64,000 nt of DNA from Rhizobiaceae bacterium (GTDB taxonomy: Bacteria > Pseudomonadota > Alphaproteobacteria > Rhizobiales > Rhizobiaceae). Below are positions 47,740-58,335 of this stretch, piece by piece. The first letter of the stretch is position 1, and every line of letters starts with the position of its first letter. Position numbers and translations under genes: made by a program. The notes below the pieces were generated by a model. It was not told the DNA's origin and searched no databases. It saw only the letters and a program-made list of their open reading frames with translations. The stretch covers positions 1,647,001 through 1,711,000 of the forward strand of contig JAILWO010000001.1 in NCBI GenBank assembly GCA_025698895.1, written 5' to 3'.

Positions 47740-47997
47740 ATGACCGATACCAACCCTCCCAAGCAGCTTCTTCACCTCGTTTTCGGTGGAGAGCTCGAAT
47801 CGCTGTCCTCCGTGACCTTCCGTGATCTCGCCGATCTCGACATCGTCGGCATTTTTCCCGACTATGCATCGGCCGAACGGGCCTGGCGCGCCAAGGCGCA
47901 GGAGACGGTTGACAACGCCCACATGCGCTATTTCATCGTTCATCTTCACCGCCTGCTCGATCCCGAGCAGACCGGTGCAGAGAAAAAGGCGCAATGA
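47740..47997 (+). CDS. DUF4170 family protein
   Basis: An 85-aa protein (LLHLVFGGELESLSSVTFRD, LADLDIVGIFPDYASAERAWRAKAQ, then MRYFIVHLHRLLDPE) matching DUF4170, a small alphaproteobacterial family usually next to lipid A/Kdo genes. No function is known. Its stop overlaps the start of the acyltransferase gene (ATGA), so the two are translationally coupled. Confidence 0.85.
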   Translation: MTDTNPPKQLLHLVFGGELESLSSVTFRDLADLDIVGIFPDYASAERAWRAKAQETVDNAHMRYFIVHLHRLLDPEQTGAEKKAQ

Positions 47998-48773
47998 AGA
48001 ACGGCGTGTCCCCGGCAGCCGGCGTCGACAGGACCGTGCGCGTGCCCTCCCGTCGCAAGTCCGCCTGGATCGCGCTGCGCGGTGCCATCGGCGAATCCGC
48101 GGTGGTCAAGGCTGCCTTGGTATCCGGTATCGCCGGACTTGTCCGTTTCGTCGGCGTCACCAATCGCCCCGTGCCGGGCTCCGTCGATCTGTCAGAGGCG
48201 CTGCCCGCCCTCAAGCCCTGCATCTTCGCGCTGTGGCACGGCCAGCATCTTATGGTTCCCGCGCTCGACCGTCACGACTATGATTTCGTGGCGTTGGTCT
48301 CGCGCAGCAAGGACGCCGAACTCAACGCCCGTGTGCTGGAGAAGATAGGCATCTCGGTGGTGCGCGGCTCCGGTGGCCGTGAGCGCACCAAATCGGTCGA
48401 GAAGGGCGGTGCCCGGGCCTTGATCGCGCTCAAGAAGGCGCTCGACGCCGACAAGTTCGTCGTCATGATTGCAGACATTCCCCACGGCACGCCGCGAGAC
48501 GCAGGCATGGGCATCGTCACGCTGGCGCGCATTTCGGGCCGGCCGATCGTGCCCGCCGCCTGCGTGACCAGCCGCCGCAAGGTGCTGGAGAAAAGCTGGG
48601 ACAAGACGACGATAAACCTGCCCTTCGGCCGGCGGGCTCTGGTCTTAGGCGACCCGATCGAAGTCCCAGCCGATGCCTCCGAGCAGATCATGGAAGAGGC
48701 GAGGCAGGCGGTGACGCGCGGGCTCGATGCCGTTACCGGCAAGGCCTACGCATTGGTGGATTCGTCCGCATGA
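47994..48773 (+). CDS. DUF374 lysophospholipid acyltransferase-like protein
   Basis: A 259-aa protein of the DUF374 family, related to lysophospholipid and lipid A acyltransferases: FALWHGQHLMVPAL supplies the HxxxxD-like region, VRGSGGRERTKS and IADIPHGTPRDAGMGIVTLARISGRPIVP follow. It probably sits on the inner membrane and may modify lipid A or a phospholipid. It overlaps both neighbours by 4 bases, linking DUF4170, this gene and waaA. Confidence 0.88.
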   Translation: MKNGVSPAAGVDRTVRVPSRRKSAWIALRGAIGESAVVKAALVSGIAGLVRFVGVTNRPVPGSVDLSEALPALKPCIFALWHGQHLMVPALDRHDYDFVALVSRSKDAELNARVLEKIGISVVRGSGGRERTKSVEKGGARALIALKKALDADKFVVMIADIPHGTPRDAGMGIVTLARISGRPIVPAACVTSRRKVLEKSWDKTTINLPFGRRALVLGDPIEVPADASEQIMEEARQAVTRGLDAVTGKAYALVDSSA

Positions 48774-50089
48774 GCGAACGCTGGGCGCGCGCCGTTCTCG
48801 GCGCCTATCGCTGGACGGGCGCATGTGCCTATCCCTTCGTCGGGGGCTATGTCACCTGGCGCGCCTCGCGTGGCAAGGAGGAACGCGGCCGGCGCCGGGA
48901 ACGCTATGGCTTCGCCGGCGTGGCGCGGCCGGACGGCCCCCTCGTATGGGTTCATGCCGCCAGCGTCGGCGAGACGAAGGCCGTCGGCCCGCTCGTGGAA
49001 CAGATCGCCGGCCAGGGCGTGACGGTGGTCATGACGACGGGGACCGTCACCTCGGCCTCGATCGTTCGCGATCGCTTGACCGATGTCGCCATACATCAAT
49101 ATGTCCCCCTCGATCTGAAGCCGGCCGTCAGCCGTTTTCTCGACCATTGGCAGCCGGATCTGGCCATCTTCGCGGAATCCGAATTGTGGCCCATGACGAT
49201 CCTCGAACTGGGCGCGCGTCGTGTGCCGCAGGTGTTGGTCAATGCCCGCCTTTCGGATCGGTCCTTTAGTTCCTGGCGCAAGCGTTCCTGGCTGGCCGAG
49301 GCGCTGTTCGAGAACCTCGCGCTGGTGGTTGCCCAGTCCGAGGAGGACGCCGAACGTTTCCGCGCGCTGGGCGCGCGCCCGGTCAGCGTGTCGGGCAACC
49401 TCAAGGGTGACGTGGAAGCGCCGGCCGTCGACGAGGCCGAGCTTGCCCGACTGCGTACCGGAATCGGCGACCGTAAGCGCTGGGCGGCGATTTCCACCCA
49501 TGACGGCGAGGAGGAGATCGTCGCCGAGGTTCACGGGCTGATAGGCGGCCGCCATAGGGGGCTGTTGACGATTCTCGTTCCGCGTCACCCCGACCGCGCC
49601 GATGCCATCTGCGAGATGCTTCAGAGCAAGGGGCTTAAGGTCGCCCGCCGCAGCAGGGGCGATGCCATTACGCCCGACACCGCTGTCTATCTCGGCGACA
49701 CGATCGGCGAGATGGGGCTCTATTTGCGTCTGACGGAGATCGCTTTCGTCGGCAAGTCGCTCGCGGGCGAGGGCGGCCAGAACCCAATCGAGCCGGCCAT
49801 GCTCGGAACGGCGGTCCTGTCGGGCAAGCACGTCCAGAATTTCCGGGAGGCCTATCGAGACCTCGTTTCCAAGGGCGCGGCCCGCTTCGTCACCGATCGC
49901 GACATGCTGGCGGGAGCGGTGAACTTCCTGCTCAACAACGCCGACAGGCGCCATGCCATGATCATGGCGGGCAGCGAGGTCGTGGCCGACATGCGCGGCG
50001 CGCTCAAGGCGACGTTGCGCTCGCTGGAGCCCTGGCTGCATCCCTTGGTCGTCAAGGCGCGGCTGGATGCCGCGGCGAACGGACGCTGA
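48770..50089 (+). CDS. waaA: 3-deoxy-D-manno-octulosonic acid (Kdo) transferase
   Basis: A 439-aa WaaA/KdtA glycosyltransferase that adds Kdo to lipid IVA in LPS synthesis. An N-terminal membrane-associated helix is followed by WVHAASVGETKAV with the conserved catalytic E68, FAESELWPMTI and, in the C-terminal GT-B half, KSLAGEGGQNPIEPAMLGTAVLSGKHVQNF. Its start overlaps the DUF374 stop. lpxK follows after 5 bases. Confidence 0.94.
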   Translation: MSERWARAVLGAYRWTGACAYPFVGGYVTWRASRGKEERGRRRERYGFAGVARPDGPLVWVHAASVGETKAVGPLVEQIAGQGVTVVMTTGTVTSASIVRDRLTDVAIHQYVPLDLKPAVSRFLDHWQPDLAIFAESELWPMTILELGARRVPQVLVNARLSDRSFSSWRKRSWLAEALFENLALVVAQSEEDAERFRALGARPVSVSGNLKGDVEAPAVDEAELARLRTGIGDRKRWAAISTHDGEEEIVAEVHGLIGGRHRGLLTILVPRHPDRADAICEMLQSKGLKVARRSRGDAITPDTAVYLGDTIGEMGLYLRLTEIAFVGKSLAGEGGQNPIEPAMLGTAVLSGKHVQNFREAYRDLVSKGAARFVTDRDMLAGAVNFLLNNADRRHAMIMAGSEVVADMRGALKATLRSLEPWLHPLVVKARLDAAANGR

Positions 50090-50094
50090 CATTC

Positions 50095-51147
50095 ATGGTG
50101 TCGGAAGCGCCTCCCTTCTGGTGGCACAAGCCAGACTGGCGCGCATGGGGCCTGTCCCCCTTTTCGCTCGCCTACGGCCTGGTCGCCCGACACAGGATGG
50201 TCCATGCGCCGCGCCTGCCGCTCGACGTGCCTGTCCTGTGCGTCGGCAATCTGACCGTCGGCGGCGCGGGCAAGACGCCGGTCGCCATGGCGCTCGCCGC
50301 CGAGGCGGCCAGTATGGGGCGCAGGCCGGGCATCCTGTCGCGCGGCTATGGCGGCGCCTTCTCCCATCCACGCCTGGTCGACGCCGAACATGATCTGGCG
50401 CGCCATGTCGGCGACGAGCCGCTGCTGCTGGCCCGCGCTGCGCCCGTCGCCGTTTCGCCCGACAGGGCCGCCGCCGCCAAGCTGCTGCGCGAGCAGGGTT
50501 GCGACTTCCTGATCATGGACGACGGCTTCCAGAGCGCGAGGATCCGAATGGACCACACGCTCATCGTCATCGATGCCGCGCGCGGCATTGGCAACGGCCA
50601 TGTCATCCCGGGCGGCCCGATGCGTGCCCCGCTGATCGCCCAGCTCGCCTATGCCGACGCTGTCCTGAGGCTCGGCACGGGAGACGCCGCCGAACTGGTG
50701 GTCCGCCACGCCGCCCGTGCCGGACGCGCCGTCTATGACGCGGCATTGGTGCCGCGGGACGGTGAGCGTCTTGCCGGCCGCCGCTTCCTGGCGTTCGCCG
50801 GCATCGGCAACCCGGGCAAGTTCTTCGACAGCCTGTCCGACTGCGGTGGCGAACTTGCCGTCACGCGCGCCTTTCCGGACCACCATTTCTATTCCGACGA
50901 CGAGCTGGCCGACCTGGAGGCCACGGCGCGTTCGGCCGATGCGGAACTGATCACGACCGCGAAGGACGGGGTCCGCCTGCGCCACGGCAGCGACGCTGCG
51001 AAAAGCCTGCTGGAGCGACTGGAGGTTCTGGAGATAGAGCTGTCTTTCGAGCTCGACACCACGCCCCGGTGGATCGTCGAGGCGACGATAGAGGCCTGGC
51101 GTCGCCGGCGTTTCGAGACGGATCGGCGCAACGAACCAGCGCAGTGA
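50095..51147 (+). CDS. lpxK: Tetraacyldisaccharide 4'-kinase
   Basis: A 350-aa LpxK that phosphorylates the 4' position of the lipid A disaccharide. The P-loop is GNLTVGGAGKTP (51-62); other family marks are RGYGG, VGDEPLLLA, DDGFQ and DHHFYSDDEL. An N-terminal helix anchors it to the inner membrane. It ends the pmbA-to-lpxK operon and converges with the DUF2093 gene, 2 bases away. Confidence 0.95.
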   Translation: MVSEAPPFWWHKPDWRAWGLSPFSLAYGLVARHRMVHAPRLPLDVPVLCVGNLTVGGAGKTPVAMALAAEAASMGRRPGILSRGYGGAFSHPRLVDAEHDLARHVGDEPLLLARAAPVAVSPDRAAAAKLLREQGCDFLIMDDGFQSARIRMDHTLIVIDAARGIGNGHVIPGGPMRAPLIAQLAYADAVLRLGTGDAAELVVRHAARAGRAVYDAALVPRDGERLAGRRFLAFAGIGNPGKFFDSLSDCGGELAVTRAFPDHHFYSDDELADLEATARSADAELITTAKDGVRLRHGSDAAKSLLERLEVLEIELSFELDTTPRWIVEATIEAWRRRRFETDRRNEPAQ

Positions 51148-51149
51148 CG

Positions 51150-51383
51150 CTATTGGCGCGAACGCAATTCAGGATTGAGCTCGACCTCCCGCTGCAGCGA
51201 GGCCGCGGCGCTGGCATACGGCTCCTGCCGCTCGACGCTCCAGTATCTCAGCTCGTCGAGCGGAATGGAGTCACCCGTCACCGCGCAACGCACGAACGCA
51301 CCCGGACTGACGACTTGGAAGTCGCCATCCAGATAGCGGATGCGCGCCTCGCGCGCGCCCGGTCCCTCGAAGCGGTTCATCAT
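51150..51383 (-). CDS. DUF2093 family protein
   Basis: A 77-aa protein (RIRYLDGDFQVVSPGAFVRCAVTGDSIPLDELRYWSVERQEPYASA) matching DUF2093, a short alphaproteobacterial family. The single-Cys CAVTG and the LRYWSVERQEPYA stretch are its hallmarks. Function unknown; it is regularly found between lpxK and mutL. It lies 68 bases after the mutL stop, in the same direction. Confidence 0.87.
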   Translation of the reverse strand: MMNRFEGPGAREARIRYLDGDFQVVSPGAFVRCAVTGDSIPLDELRYWSVERQEPYASAAASLQREVELNPELRSRQ

Positions 51384-51451
51384 GACGCGATATGAGCCCT
51401 TTGACTGGCCTTTCCGTCACAAATAATCGCCGTCGGGTCAAGCACGGGCGC

Positions 51452-53263
51452 TTAGCGCCGCCCGAACAGCCGCTCTATGTCGCCCAGCTTCAGTTCGATG
51501 AAGGTGGGCCGGCCGTGGTTGCAGGTTCCTGAGCCGGGCGTGATCTCCATCTCGCGCAGCAACGCGTTCATCTCCTCGGGCTTCAGACGGCGGCCCGACC
51601 GGACCGAACCGTGGCAAGCCATGCGTGCCGCGATTGCGTCAAGTCTTTCCTTGAGCGTCTCGGCCGTGTCGGTCTCGGCGATCTCATCGGCGAGGTCGCG
51701 CACCAGCCCCGCCGCGTCGACCTTTCCAAGCAAAGCGGGGGTCTCGCGTATTGCCACCGCGCCCGGCCCGAACCGCTCCAGCCTCAGGCCAAAGCGTTCC
51801 AGCGTGCCCGCATGGGATGTCAACCGCTCGGCGTCCTCCGGGGCGAGGTCGACAATCTCCGGAATGAGGAGCAGCTGCGAGGCGACCGGCCTGGAATGCA
51901 GCGCCGTCTTGAGCGCCTCGTAGACCAGGCGCTCGTGCGCCGCGTGCTGATCGACGATCACCAGCGAATCCCCGGTCTGGGCGATGATGTAGGTTTCATG
52001 GATCTGCGCGCGCGCCGCCCCCAGTGGATGGGTCTCGGGTTCCGCCCCGCCCGCGGCGCCCTCGTCCGGGCGCGCATCCGCGCTTGGTGCGTCGAACGGC
52101 TCCAGCACCGCCTGTGCGCCTTCCGCGAAGCCTGGCGGCTCAAGAGGCCTGAACGGCGATCTCGCCGTTGTCCATGCCCGATGATCGCCGTGGTGCGTAC
52201 GGTGGGGATAAGGCGCGCTTGCGCCGAAGGCGCGCATCATGGCCTCCGCCGCTCCGGTCGAGGCGCGCACACCGCTGCCGGCCAGCGCCTGGCGGATCGC
52301 GCCGACAATCAGTCCGCGCACCAGGCCTGGGTCGCGGAAGCGGACGTCGGCCTTGGCCGGATGGACGTTGACGTCGACAAATTGCGGGTCGACGTCGACA
52401 AACAGCGCGGCGACCGCGTGCCGGTCGCGCGGCAGCACGTCGAGATAGGCCGCGCGAATCGCCGCCGCCAGCATTCTGTCGCGCACCGGCCGTCCGTTTA
52501 CCGCCACATATTGCTGCAGCGCGTTGGCGCGTGAATGGCTGGGGATCGAGATGTAGCCCGACAGCGCGACGCCTTCCCGCTCGGCGTCGACCCTGATGGA
52601 ATTGTCAATGAACTCAGCACCCACCACCTGCCCGATCCGCCGCGCCCGCCCCGCCTCATCAACGCCGCATGCGGCGAGATCGAGCGTCGAGCGGCCGTCT
52701 ATCGTCAGCGAGAACCGCATCCTTGGATTGGCGATCGACAGTCTCTTGACCACGTCGGCGATGGCCGTGTTCTCGGCCCGCTCGCCCTTCATGAATTTCA
52801 GCCTGGCCGGCGTGGCGTGAAAGAGGTCGCGCACCTCCACGATCGTACCCCTGTTGGCGGCCGCCGGACGCGGCTGACCGACCGAGCCGCCATCCACCGC
52901 GATTTCGGCGGCATGAGGCGAATCGGGCGTACGGCTGCGGATCGTCACGCGTGCAACCGACCCGATCGAGGGTAGCGCCTCGCCGCGGAAGCCGAGCGAG
53001 CGGATGTCGTCGATGCCGTTGTCCAGTTTGGAAGTGCAGTGCCGCTGCACGGCAAGGGTGAGCTCGTTTCGCGCGATGCCGTGGCCGTCATCGACCACCC
53101 GCACGAGCCCCAGTCCGCCGCCCGAGACGGCGACATCGACACGGGTCGCGCCGGCGTCGATCGCGTTCTCGACCAGTTCCTTGACAACGCTGGCCGGCCG
53201 CTCGACGACCTCGCCGGCGGCGATGCGGTTTACGACGGTCTCGGAGAGCTGGCGGATAGGCAT
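51452..53263 (-). CDS. mutL: DNA mismatch repair protein MutL
   Basis: A 603-aa MutL. The N-terminal GHKL ATPase has [17 protein letters not shown] and [10 protein letters not shown]; the middle holds [11 protein letters not shown] and [13 protein letters not shown]. The C-terminal domain carries the endonuclease motif [12 protein letters not shown] (DQHAx2Ex4E) with ACHGSVRSG and CNHGRPTF, so it should nick DNA itself, as expected in bacteria without MutH. The linker near residues 370-410 is poorly conserved. Confidence 0.96.
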   Translation of the reverse strand: MPIRQLSETVVNRIAAGEVVERPASVVKELVENAIDAGATRVDVAVSGGGLGLVRVVDDGHGIARNELTLAVQRHCTSKLDNGIDDIRSLGFRGEALPSIGSVARVTIRSRTPDSPHAAEIAVDGGSVGQPRPAAANRGTIVEVRDLFHATPARLKFMKGERAENTAIADVVKRLSIANPRMRFSLTIDGRSTLDLAACGVDEAGRARRIGQVVGAEFIDNSIRVDAEREGVALSGYISIPSHSRANALQQYVAVNGRPVRDRMLAAAIRAAYLDVLPRDRHAVAALFVDVDPQFVDVNVHPAKADVRFRDPGLVRGLIVGAIRQALAGSGVRASTGAAEAMMRAFGASAPYPHRTHHGDHRAWTTARSPFRPLEPPGFAEGAQAVLEPFDAPSADARPDEGAAGGAEPETHPLGAARAQIHETYIIAQTGDSLVIVDQHAAHERLVYEALKTALHSRPVASQLLLIPEIVDLAPEDAERLTSHAGTLERFGLRLERFGPGAVAIRETPALLGKVDAAGLVRDLADEIAETDTAETLKERLDAIAARMACHGSVRSGRRLKPEEMNALLREMEITPGSGTCNHGRPTFIELKLGDIERLFGRR

Positions 53264-53315
53264 GGCCCATTGTAGCGGGATTCGGCCCCGCGTCGCGCCC
53301 CCGAAATCACGAAAA

Positions 53316-55409
53316 TCAGGCGCGGATTTGCTCGATCTTCCTTAGTTCGTCCACAATCTCGGGGCGGATGCCGCGCGCGACCAGCCAGTCCCGTGCTTCG
53401 GCCACTGGCATGGGGAAGGCGATGGAGTAGCCCTGCACATGGTCGCAGCCGATCGCCAGCAGAAGGTCCAGCTCGGCTTCCGTTTCGGCGCCTTCGGCTA
53501 TGATCGAGATCCCGAGCCCGCGCGCCAGCTCGGTTATGGCGCGCACGATCTTGGTGTTGTCGCGGTTGAGATGGATGTTCTGCACGAAACGCCGGTCGAT
53601 CTTGAGCCGGTCGATCTCGTTGGGATTGACGTGGCTGAGCGAGGCATAGCCGGTGCCAAAATCGTCGAGTTCCAGATGCACGCCGGCCGCCCGGATGTCG
53701 CGCAGCTTCGAGGCGATGCCGGTTTGCTCGTCGTCGAGGATAACCGACTCCACGATCTCCAGCGAGAGGCACTGCGCCGGCAGCCCCGCCTCACGAAGCG
53801 TGCGAAACAGGAAGGCCGAGAAGTCGGCCTCGCGCAGTTCCGCGCCTGACACGTTCACCGCCAGCCGCCCGAACACGACTCCGTGCTCGCGCCATTCGGC
53901 CGCGTCGCTAATGGCCTTTTCCATGATGATACGGCCGATCGCGACCATCTGTCCCGATTTCTCGGCCACCGGAATGAATTCCGACGGCGGCACCATGCCG
54001 CGCGTCGGGTGCTTCCACCGTACCAGCGCCTCGGTGCCGGCGATCTCGCCCGTCGTCAGCGAGATCTGCGGCTGGTAATGGACTTGGAAGCTGCGCTCGG
54101 CGATGGCGACCGCCAAGTCCTTTTCGAGCTGCTTACGGTGGTCCAGTTCCCGACGAAGCTCGTCCGAGAAGAAGGAGTATCCACCGCCGCCCACCTTCTT
54201 GGACGAATAGAGGGCCAGGTCGGCATGGACCATCAGGTCCTCCGCCTTCTCGGCATCGACGGGATAGACCGCGATGCCGGCGCTGGCGCCGGGCTGGATC
54301 GTCGCGCCCTCGTAGGAGATCGGCTGGTTGATGCTGTCGAGGATGCGCTGCGTCACGCCGGAAATGTCTTCCGAAGTACCCGCCGCATTGAGCACCACGA
54401 CGAACTCGTCGCCGCCCAGCCTTACGCAAAGATCGGAGGCGCGGCAGGTCTCGCGCATGCGGCGCGCTGTCTCCACCAGAACGAAGTCGCCCGCATGATG
54501 GCCCAGCGTGTCATTGATCTGCTTGAACCGGTCGAGGTCGAACTGAACGACCGCCAGCCGCTCGCCCCGCCGGTGAGCGGATTTGATGACGGTGTCGAAG
54601 TGATCGACGAGGAATGCGCGGTTGTGCAGGCCCGTGAGCCCATCATGCACGGCCTGGTACGCCATCGAGTTGCGGGCATCGACTAACTCGTTCGTGCGCC
54701 TTTCGATCGCCGTCGCCATTGGCCGGAAGATCGTCCATGCGACCAGGCCGAGCAGCCCCAGCGTGGCCAGATAGAGGGCCCGATGCAACCACAGCATCTG
54801 GTCGAGCCGGTCCTGCGAATGGCTCCATATCTGGCGCTCGAGTTCGGAAAAGCCCTTGAGCGTGGCGTCAGCCACCGCGTGGTCGAGATTGGCGCGCGCC
54901 ATGTCGCCCAGATAGCCGACCGAGGGCGTCGATGCGCCGGACTGCTGTTCCACCGCCGCCACGAAGCGCCAGGCATTGGCGGCCAGCCCGACCGAGAAAT
55001 AGTCGAGGTGGTATGGCGCCTCGTAGAGCGCGGCATTCAGCGCCTCACGGCCCGATCCGTCATGCCCGTCCGCATCGGCCGCGTTGAGCAGTTTTTCCTG
55101 ATTCGCTTCATAGGCCGTGACCGCCTCGCGCAGCGGTACGAGATACTGCGCCTTCTCGGGCACGGGCGCGGCAGTCGCCACGTTGACCAGATAGACCACA
55201 CGCTGCGAAAGTGCCTTCTGTTCGGTCGCAAGCGCCAGAAGGGCGTCGTCGCGCTGCTTGCCCGCCATCATCTCCTGCAGCAGCAGGTAGGAGGCGCTCG
55301 CCATCAGCGCGATCATTAGGAGCGCCGCCCAGTATGCCGTCCTGAACTGGAAGGCGAGCGCACTCTTGGCGACCACCGGCTGTGCGCCGGCACTTTTCTT
55401 GTCTGTCAT
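53316..55409 (-). CDS. Membrane GGDEF-EAL cyclic-di-GMP protein
   Basis: A 697-aa signalling protein. Two transmembrane helices (about residues 22-42 and 199-219) enclose a periplasmic sensor region whose start ([19 protein letters not shown]) resembles PilJ-type helical sensors. The GGDEF diguanylate cyclase domain has an intact RLGGDEF (332-336), and the EAL phosphodiesterase domain has EAL at 460-462 plus [11 protein letters not shown] and EGAETEAE. Both activities look possible, so it may switch with the signal. Start at 55409. It is divergent from gcdH. Confidence 0.92.
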   Translation of the reverse strand: MTDKKSAGAQPVVAKSALAFQFRTAYWAALLMIALMASASYLLLQEMMAGKQRDDALLALATEQKALSQRVVYLVNVATAAPVPEKAQYLVPLREAVTAYEANQEKLLNAADADGHDGSGREALNAALYEAPYHLDYFSVGLAANAWRFVAAVEQQSGASTPSVGYLGDMARANLDHAVADATLKGFSELERQIWSHSQDRLDQMLWLHRALYLATLGLLGLVAWTIFRPMATAIERRTNELVDARNSMAYQAVHDGLTGLHNRAFLVDHFDTVIKSAHRRGERLAVVQFDLDRFKQINDTLGHHAGDFVLVETARRMRETCRASDLCVRLGGDEFVVVLNAAGTSEDISGVTQRILDSINQPISYEGATIQPGASAGIAVYPVDAEKAEDLMVHADLALYSSKKVGGGGYSFFSDELRRELDHRKQLEKDLAVAIAERSFQVHYQPQISLTTGEIAGTEALVRWKHPTRGMVPPSEFIPVAEKSGQMVAIGRIIMEKAISDAAEWREHGVVFGRLAVNVSGAELREADFSAFLFRTLREAGLPAQCLSLEIVESVILDDEQTGIASKLRDIRAAGVHLELDDFGTGYASLSHVNPNEIDRLKIDRRFVQNIHLNRDNTKIVRAITELARGLGISIIAEGAETEAELDLLLAIGCDHVQGYSIAFPMPVAEARDWLVARGIRPEIVDELRKIEQIRA

Positions 55410-55647
55410 GGCCCAAACCCGAAGCCTGCCCGATTGCACCCATTCCTAGTCACGCGCCGGTTAACGACGCTGCAAGGAATGATGCCTGCCTGTGGCCGCG
55501 CCCGCGATTCGATGAGCAGGGCTAACGACTGCTTGGCGGGCTTGCGAAAAGTCTCGGCAAAGGCGAAACCCTGCGTTAGGAGATGATGATCGACATCGCG
55601 GCCGGGCCGCCAAGCGCCTTCAGCCGCCAGCGAGACGGGAAACGACC

Positions 55648-56868
55648 ATGAACATGCACAGCCGCGCGGACGGCTCCGCCAAGCCAGCATCCTTCGTCTG
55701 GGACGATCCCTTTCTGTTGGAGGACCAGCTCTCCGAGGACGAACGCATGATCCGCGACGGGGCGGCCGCCTTCGCCGCCGACAAGCTCAGCCCCCGCGTC
55801 GAGAAGATGTATCTGGAGGAAACCGCCGATCCGTCGATCTTCCGCGACATGGGCGAGGCCGGCCTGCTGGGCGTCACCATTCCCGAGGAGTATGGCGGCA
55901 TCGGCGCCGGCTACGTCGCCTACGGGCTGGTGGCGCGCGAGGTCGAGCGCGTCGATTCAGGGTTTCGCTCCATGATGAGCGTCCAGTCCTCGCTGGTGAT
56001 GTATCCGATCCATGCCTACGGCTCGGAGGAGCAGAAGAAGAAATACCTGCCGAAGCTGGCCTCCGGCGAGTTCATCGGCTGCTTCGGCTTGACCGAACCG
56101 GATGCCGGCTCCGATCCCGGCGGCATGAAGACGCGCGCGGAGAAGACCGACGGCGGCTATCGCATCTCCGGCTCCAAGATGTGGATTTCCAATTCCCCGA
56201 TCGCCGACGTCTTCGTGGTCTGGGCCAAAGTGAAGGGCGAAGACGGCAAGGACGTCATCCGTGGCTTCGTGCTTGAGAAGGACATGAAGGGGCTAAGCGC
56301 GCCGAAGATCGAGGGCAAGCTCTCGCTGCGCGCCTCCATCACCGGTGAGGTAGTGATGAACAATGTCGAGGTCGGCGAGGACGCGCTGCTGCCGGGTGCG
56401 CGCGGTCTCGGCGGTCCGTTCGGCTGTCTCAACCGCGCCCGCTACGGCATTTCCTGGGGCGCGATGGGCGCGGCCGAGGATTGCTGGTTCCGAGCCCGCC
56501 AATACGGCCTCGACCGCAAGCAGTTCAACAAGCCGCTCGCCGGCACACAGCTCTACCAGAAGAAGCTTGCCGACATGCAGACCGAGATTTCGCTGGGACT
56601 GCAGGCCTCGCTCCGGGTCGGCCGGCTGATGGACGAGGGGCGCATGGCCCCCGAGATGATCTCCATCGTTAAGCGCAACAATTGCGGCAAGGCGCTCGAC
56701 ATCGCCCGCATGGCGCGTGACATGCATGGCGGCAACGGCATCCAGATCGGCTACCAGGTCATGCGCCATGCCGCCAACCTTGAGACCGTCAACACCTATG
56801 AGGGCACGCACGACGTGCACGCGCTGATCCTGGGCCGGGCTCAGACCGGCATCCAAGCCTTCTTCTGA
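55648..56868 (+). CDS. gcdH: Glutaryl-CoA dehydrogenase
   Basis: A 406-aa acyl-CoA dehydrogenase-family flavoprotein. The sequence is closest to glutaryl-CoA dehydrogenases: [56 protein letters not shown] and the end [24 protein letters not shown], with catalytic E385. It oxidatively decarboxylates glutaryl-CoA to crotonyl-CoA in lysine and tryptophan breakdown. A single gene, with a terminator just downstream. Confidence 0.93.
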   Translation: MNMHSRADGSAKPASFVWDDPFLLEDQLSEDERMIRDGAAAFAADKLSPRVEKMYLEETADPSIFRDMGEAGLLGVTIPEEYGGIGAGYVAYGLVAREVERVDSGFRSMMSVQSSLVMYPIHAYGSEEQKKKYLPKLASGEFIGCFGLTEPDAGSDPGGMKTRAEKTDGGYRISGSKMWISNSPIADVFVVWAKVKGEDGKDVIRGFVLEKDMKGLSAPKIEGKLSLRASITGEVVMNNVEVGEDALLPGARGLGGPFGCLNRARYGISWGAMGAAEDCWFRARQYGLDRKQFNKPLAGTQLYQKKLADMQTEISLGLQASLRVGRLMDEGRMAPEMISIVKRNNCGKALDIARMARDMHGGNGIQIGYQVMRHAANLETVNTYEGTHDVHALILGRAQTGIQAFF

Positions 56869-56879
56869 TCCTCGAGATA

Positions 56880-56920
56880 GGCGGCCGGCCGCGCCATGCG
56901 CGAGCCGGCCCGCCATTTTT
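56880..56920 (+). terminator. Terminator of gcdH
   Basis: GGCGGCCGGC (56880-56889) pairs with GCCGGCCCGCC (56904-56914) with one bulged C, followed by ATTTTT ending at 56920. It begins 12 bases after the gcdH stop. Confidence 0.82.
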
Positions 56921-57056
56921 CAGCGAGACTTGCGGCTCTTGCGCTGCCGTCGCGCCAGGTTCACGATAGCATAACGCTTTACAGGCGAGCCGCCGTTCGT
57001 GTCCGCAAATGGATCGGCATGGCGGGTTTTCGCCGAACCGCACAGCGAGACGGTCT

Positions 57057-58004
57057 ATGGCGTCCGACCATCAAACGCTCGACCATCGCGCGCTGATCGC
57101 GTCCCTGACGGCCGCCGAGCGCGCCAGGCTCACCGAAAGGACCGACAGGCACGGTCTCATACGGCTGGCGTCGCATTTCGGCGCGATCATCCTGCTCGCC
57201 GCCCTCATCGCCGCCGGCGCCCTGGGCTGGGCCGTGCTTGTCCTGCCGCTCGGTATCCTCTTGGTCTTCCTGTTCACGCTTCTGCACGAGACCGTGCACG
57301 AAACGCCTTTCCGCTCGGCCTGGATCAATCGCTGGGTCGCCCGCGTTTGCGCCTTCGTTCTGTTCCTGCCGCCCCAATGGTTTCGCTTCTTTCATCTGGC
57401 GCATCATCGCCACACGCAGGATCCCGAGCGCGACCCTGAACTCGCCTCCCCGAAGCCGGACACCCTGTGGCGCTACGTCGTCCATGTCTCTGGCCTGCCG
57501 ATCTGGAGGAGCCAGCTCACCACGCTCTTCGCCAACGCATTCGGCCGGGCGGAGTATGAGTATGTGCCGGCTTCGGTGCGCCCGAGGCTTGTGCGCGAGG
57601 CTGGGCTGATGCTGGCGCTCTACGTCTTGCTGGCGGTGGGGTCGTTGATTGCCGGCTCGACCCTCCTCGTCTGGATCTGGCTTCTGCCGTTGCCGGTCGG
57701 CCAGCCGTTCCTGCGGCTTTATCTGCTGGCCGAGCACGGCCGCTGTCCTCCTGTCGCCAACATGTTGGAGAACACGCGAACGACCTTCACCAACGGCCTC
57801 GTTCGCTGGATCGCCTGGAACATGCCCTATCACGCCGAGCACCATTCCTATCCGCTGGTGCCCTTCCACAAGTTGCCGGACTTCCACCGGCTGACGAGAG
57901 ACAGGCTGAGGACGACCGAACGCGGCTATGCGCGCTTCAACCGGCGCTACTTGGCCGAGATGGGGCGCGGATCGAAGCCCGTGACGGATCGCCCCGGCGC
58001 GTGA
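57057..58004 (+). CDS. Membrane fatty-acid desaturase family protein
   Basis: A 315-aa protein with the three histidine boxes of membrane di-iron desaturases: HETVHETP (H-x3-H), HLAHHRHTQ (H-x2-HH) and YHAEHHSYP (H-x2-HH), between two pairs of membrane helices. It could be an acyl-lipid desaturase, carotenoid ketolase/hydroxylase relative or alkane-type oxygenase. ATG 57057 is chosen; ATG 57009 would add 16 residues. It stands alone between the gcdH terminator and a 331-base gap. Confidence 0.88.
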   Translation: MASDHQTLDHRALIASLTAAERARLTERTDRHGLIRLASHFGAIILLAALIAAGALGWAVLVLPLGILLVFLFTLLHETVHETPFRSAWINRWVARVCAFVLFLPPQWFRFFHLAHHRHTQDPERDPELASPKPDTLWRYVVHVSGLPIWRSQLTTLFANAFGRAEYEYVPASVRPRLVREAGLMLALYVLLAVGSLIAGSTLLVWIWLLPLPVGQPFLRLYLLAEHGRCPPVANMLENTRTTFTNGLVRWIAWNMPYHAEHHSYPLVPFHKLPDFHRLTRDRLRTTERGYARFNRRYLAEMGRGSKPVTDRPGA

Positions 58005-58335
58005 ACCCGAGTCACGCCACATGGCGGGCCGGCTTGTCTCCATTGGTGCAGACCTGGTTTCGCCCGCGCCGCCGAGACTCAGGAACGAGGCCGGCGAGGA
58101 GTTGAGCATCGCATCCATCCGTATCGAAAGGCGTCCTGCTCTTCACTTTCGCTTGGCTGGTCACTGCGGCTGCTCCCCTTCAGCGGTCTTCCAGCCTGGC
58201 CTCGCAGTCCTGAACATTTACTTGTATTGAGCGATTGACTCCGGACAGCCTGTAGGTCCGTTCGGGAACTCCGTCTGGCTGCTGCTTGGAAAATCCGCGA
58301 CGGCCGGTCTCACCCAATTCAAGCGAGGAAGCACG
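58005..58335. other. 331-base gap without a recognisable gene
   Basis: The gap between the desaturase gene and kbl has no reading frame with protein-like sequence, no tRNA and no clear repeat. The half near kbl presumably contains its promoter; I see no convincing -35/-10 pair or riboswitch fold. CAAGCGAGGAAGC just before 58336 is the kbl ribosome site. Confidence 0.6.

Noticed and set aside
58005..58335. Possible glycine riboswitch or small gene before kbl
   Set aside because: I could not fit a glycine aptamer or a protein-like frame; the short frame at 58021-58230 has no family features.
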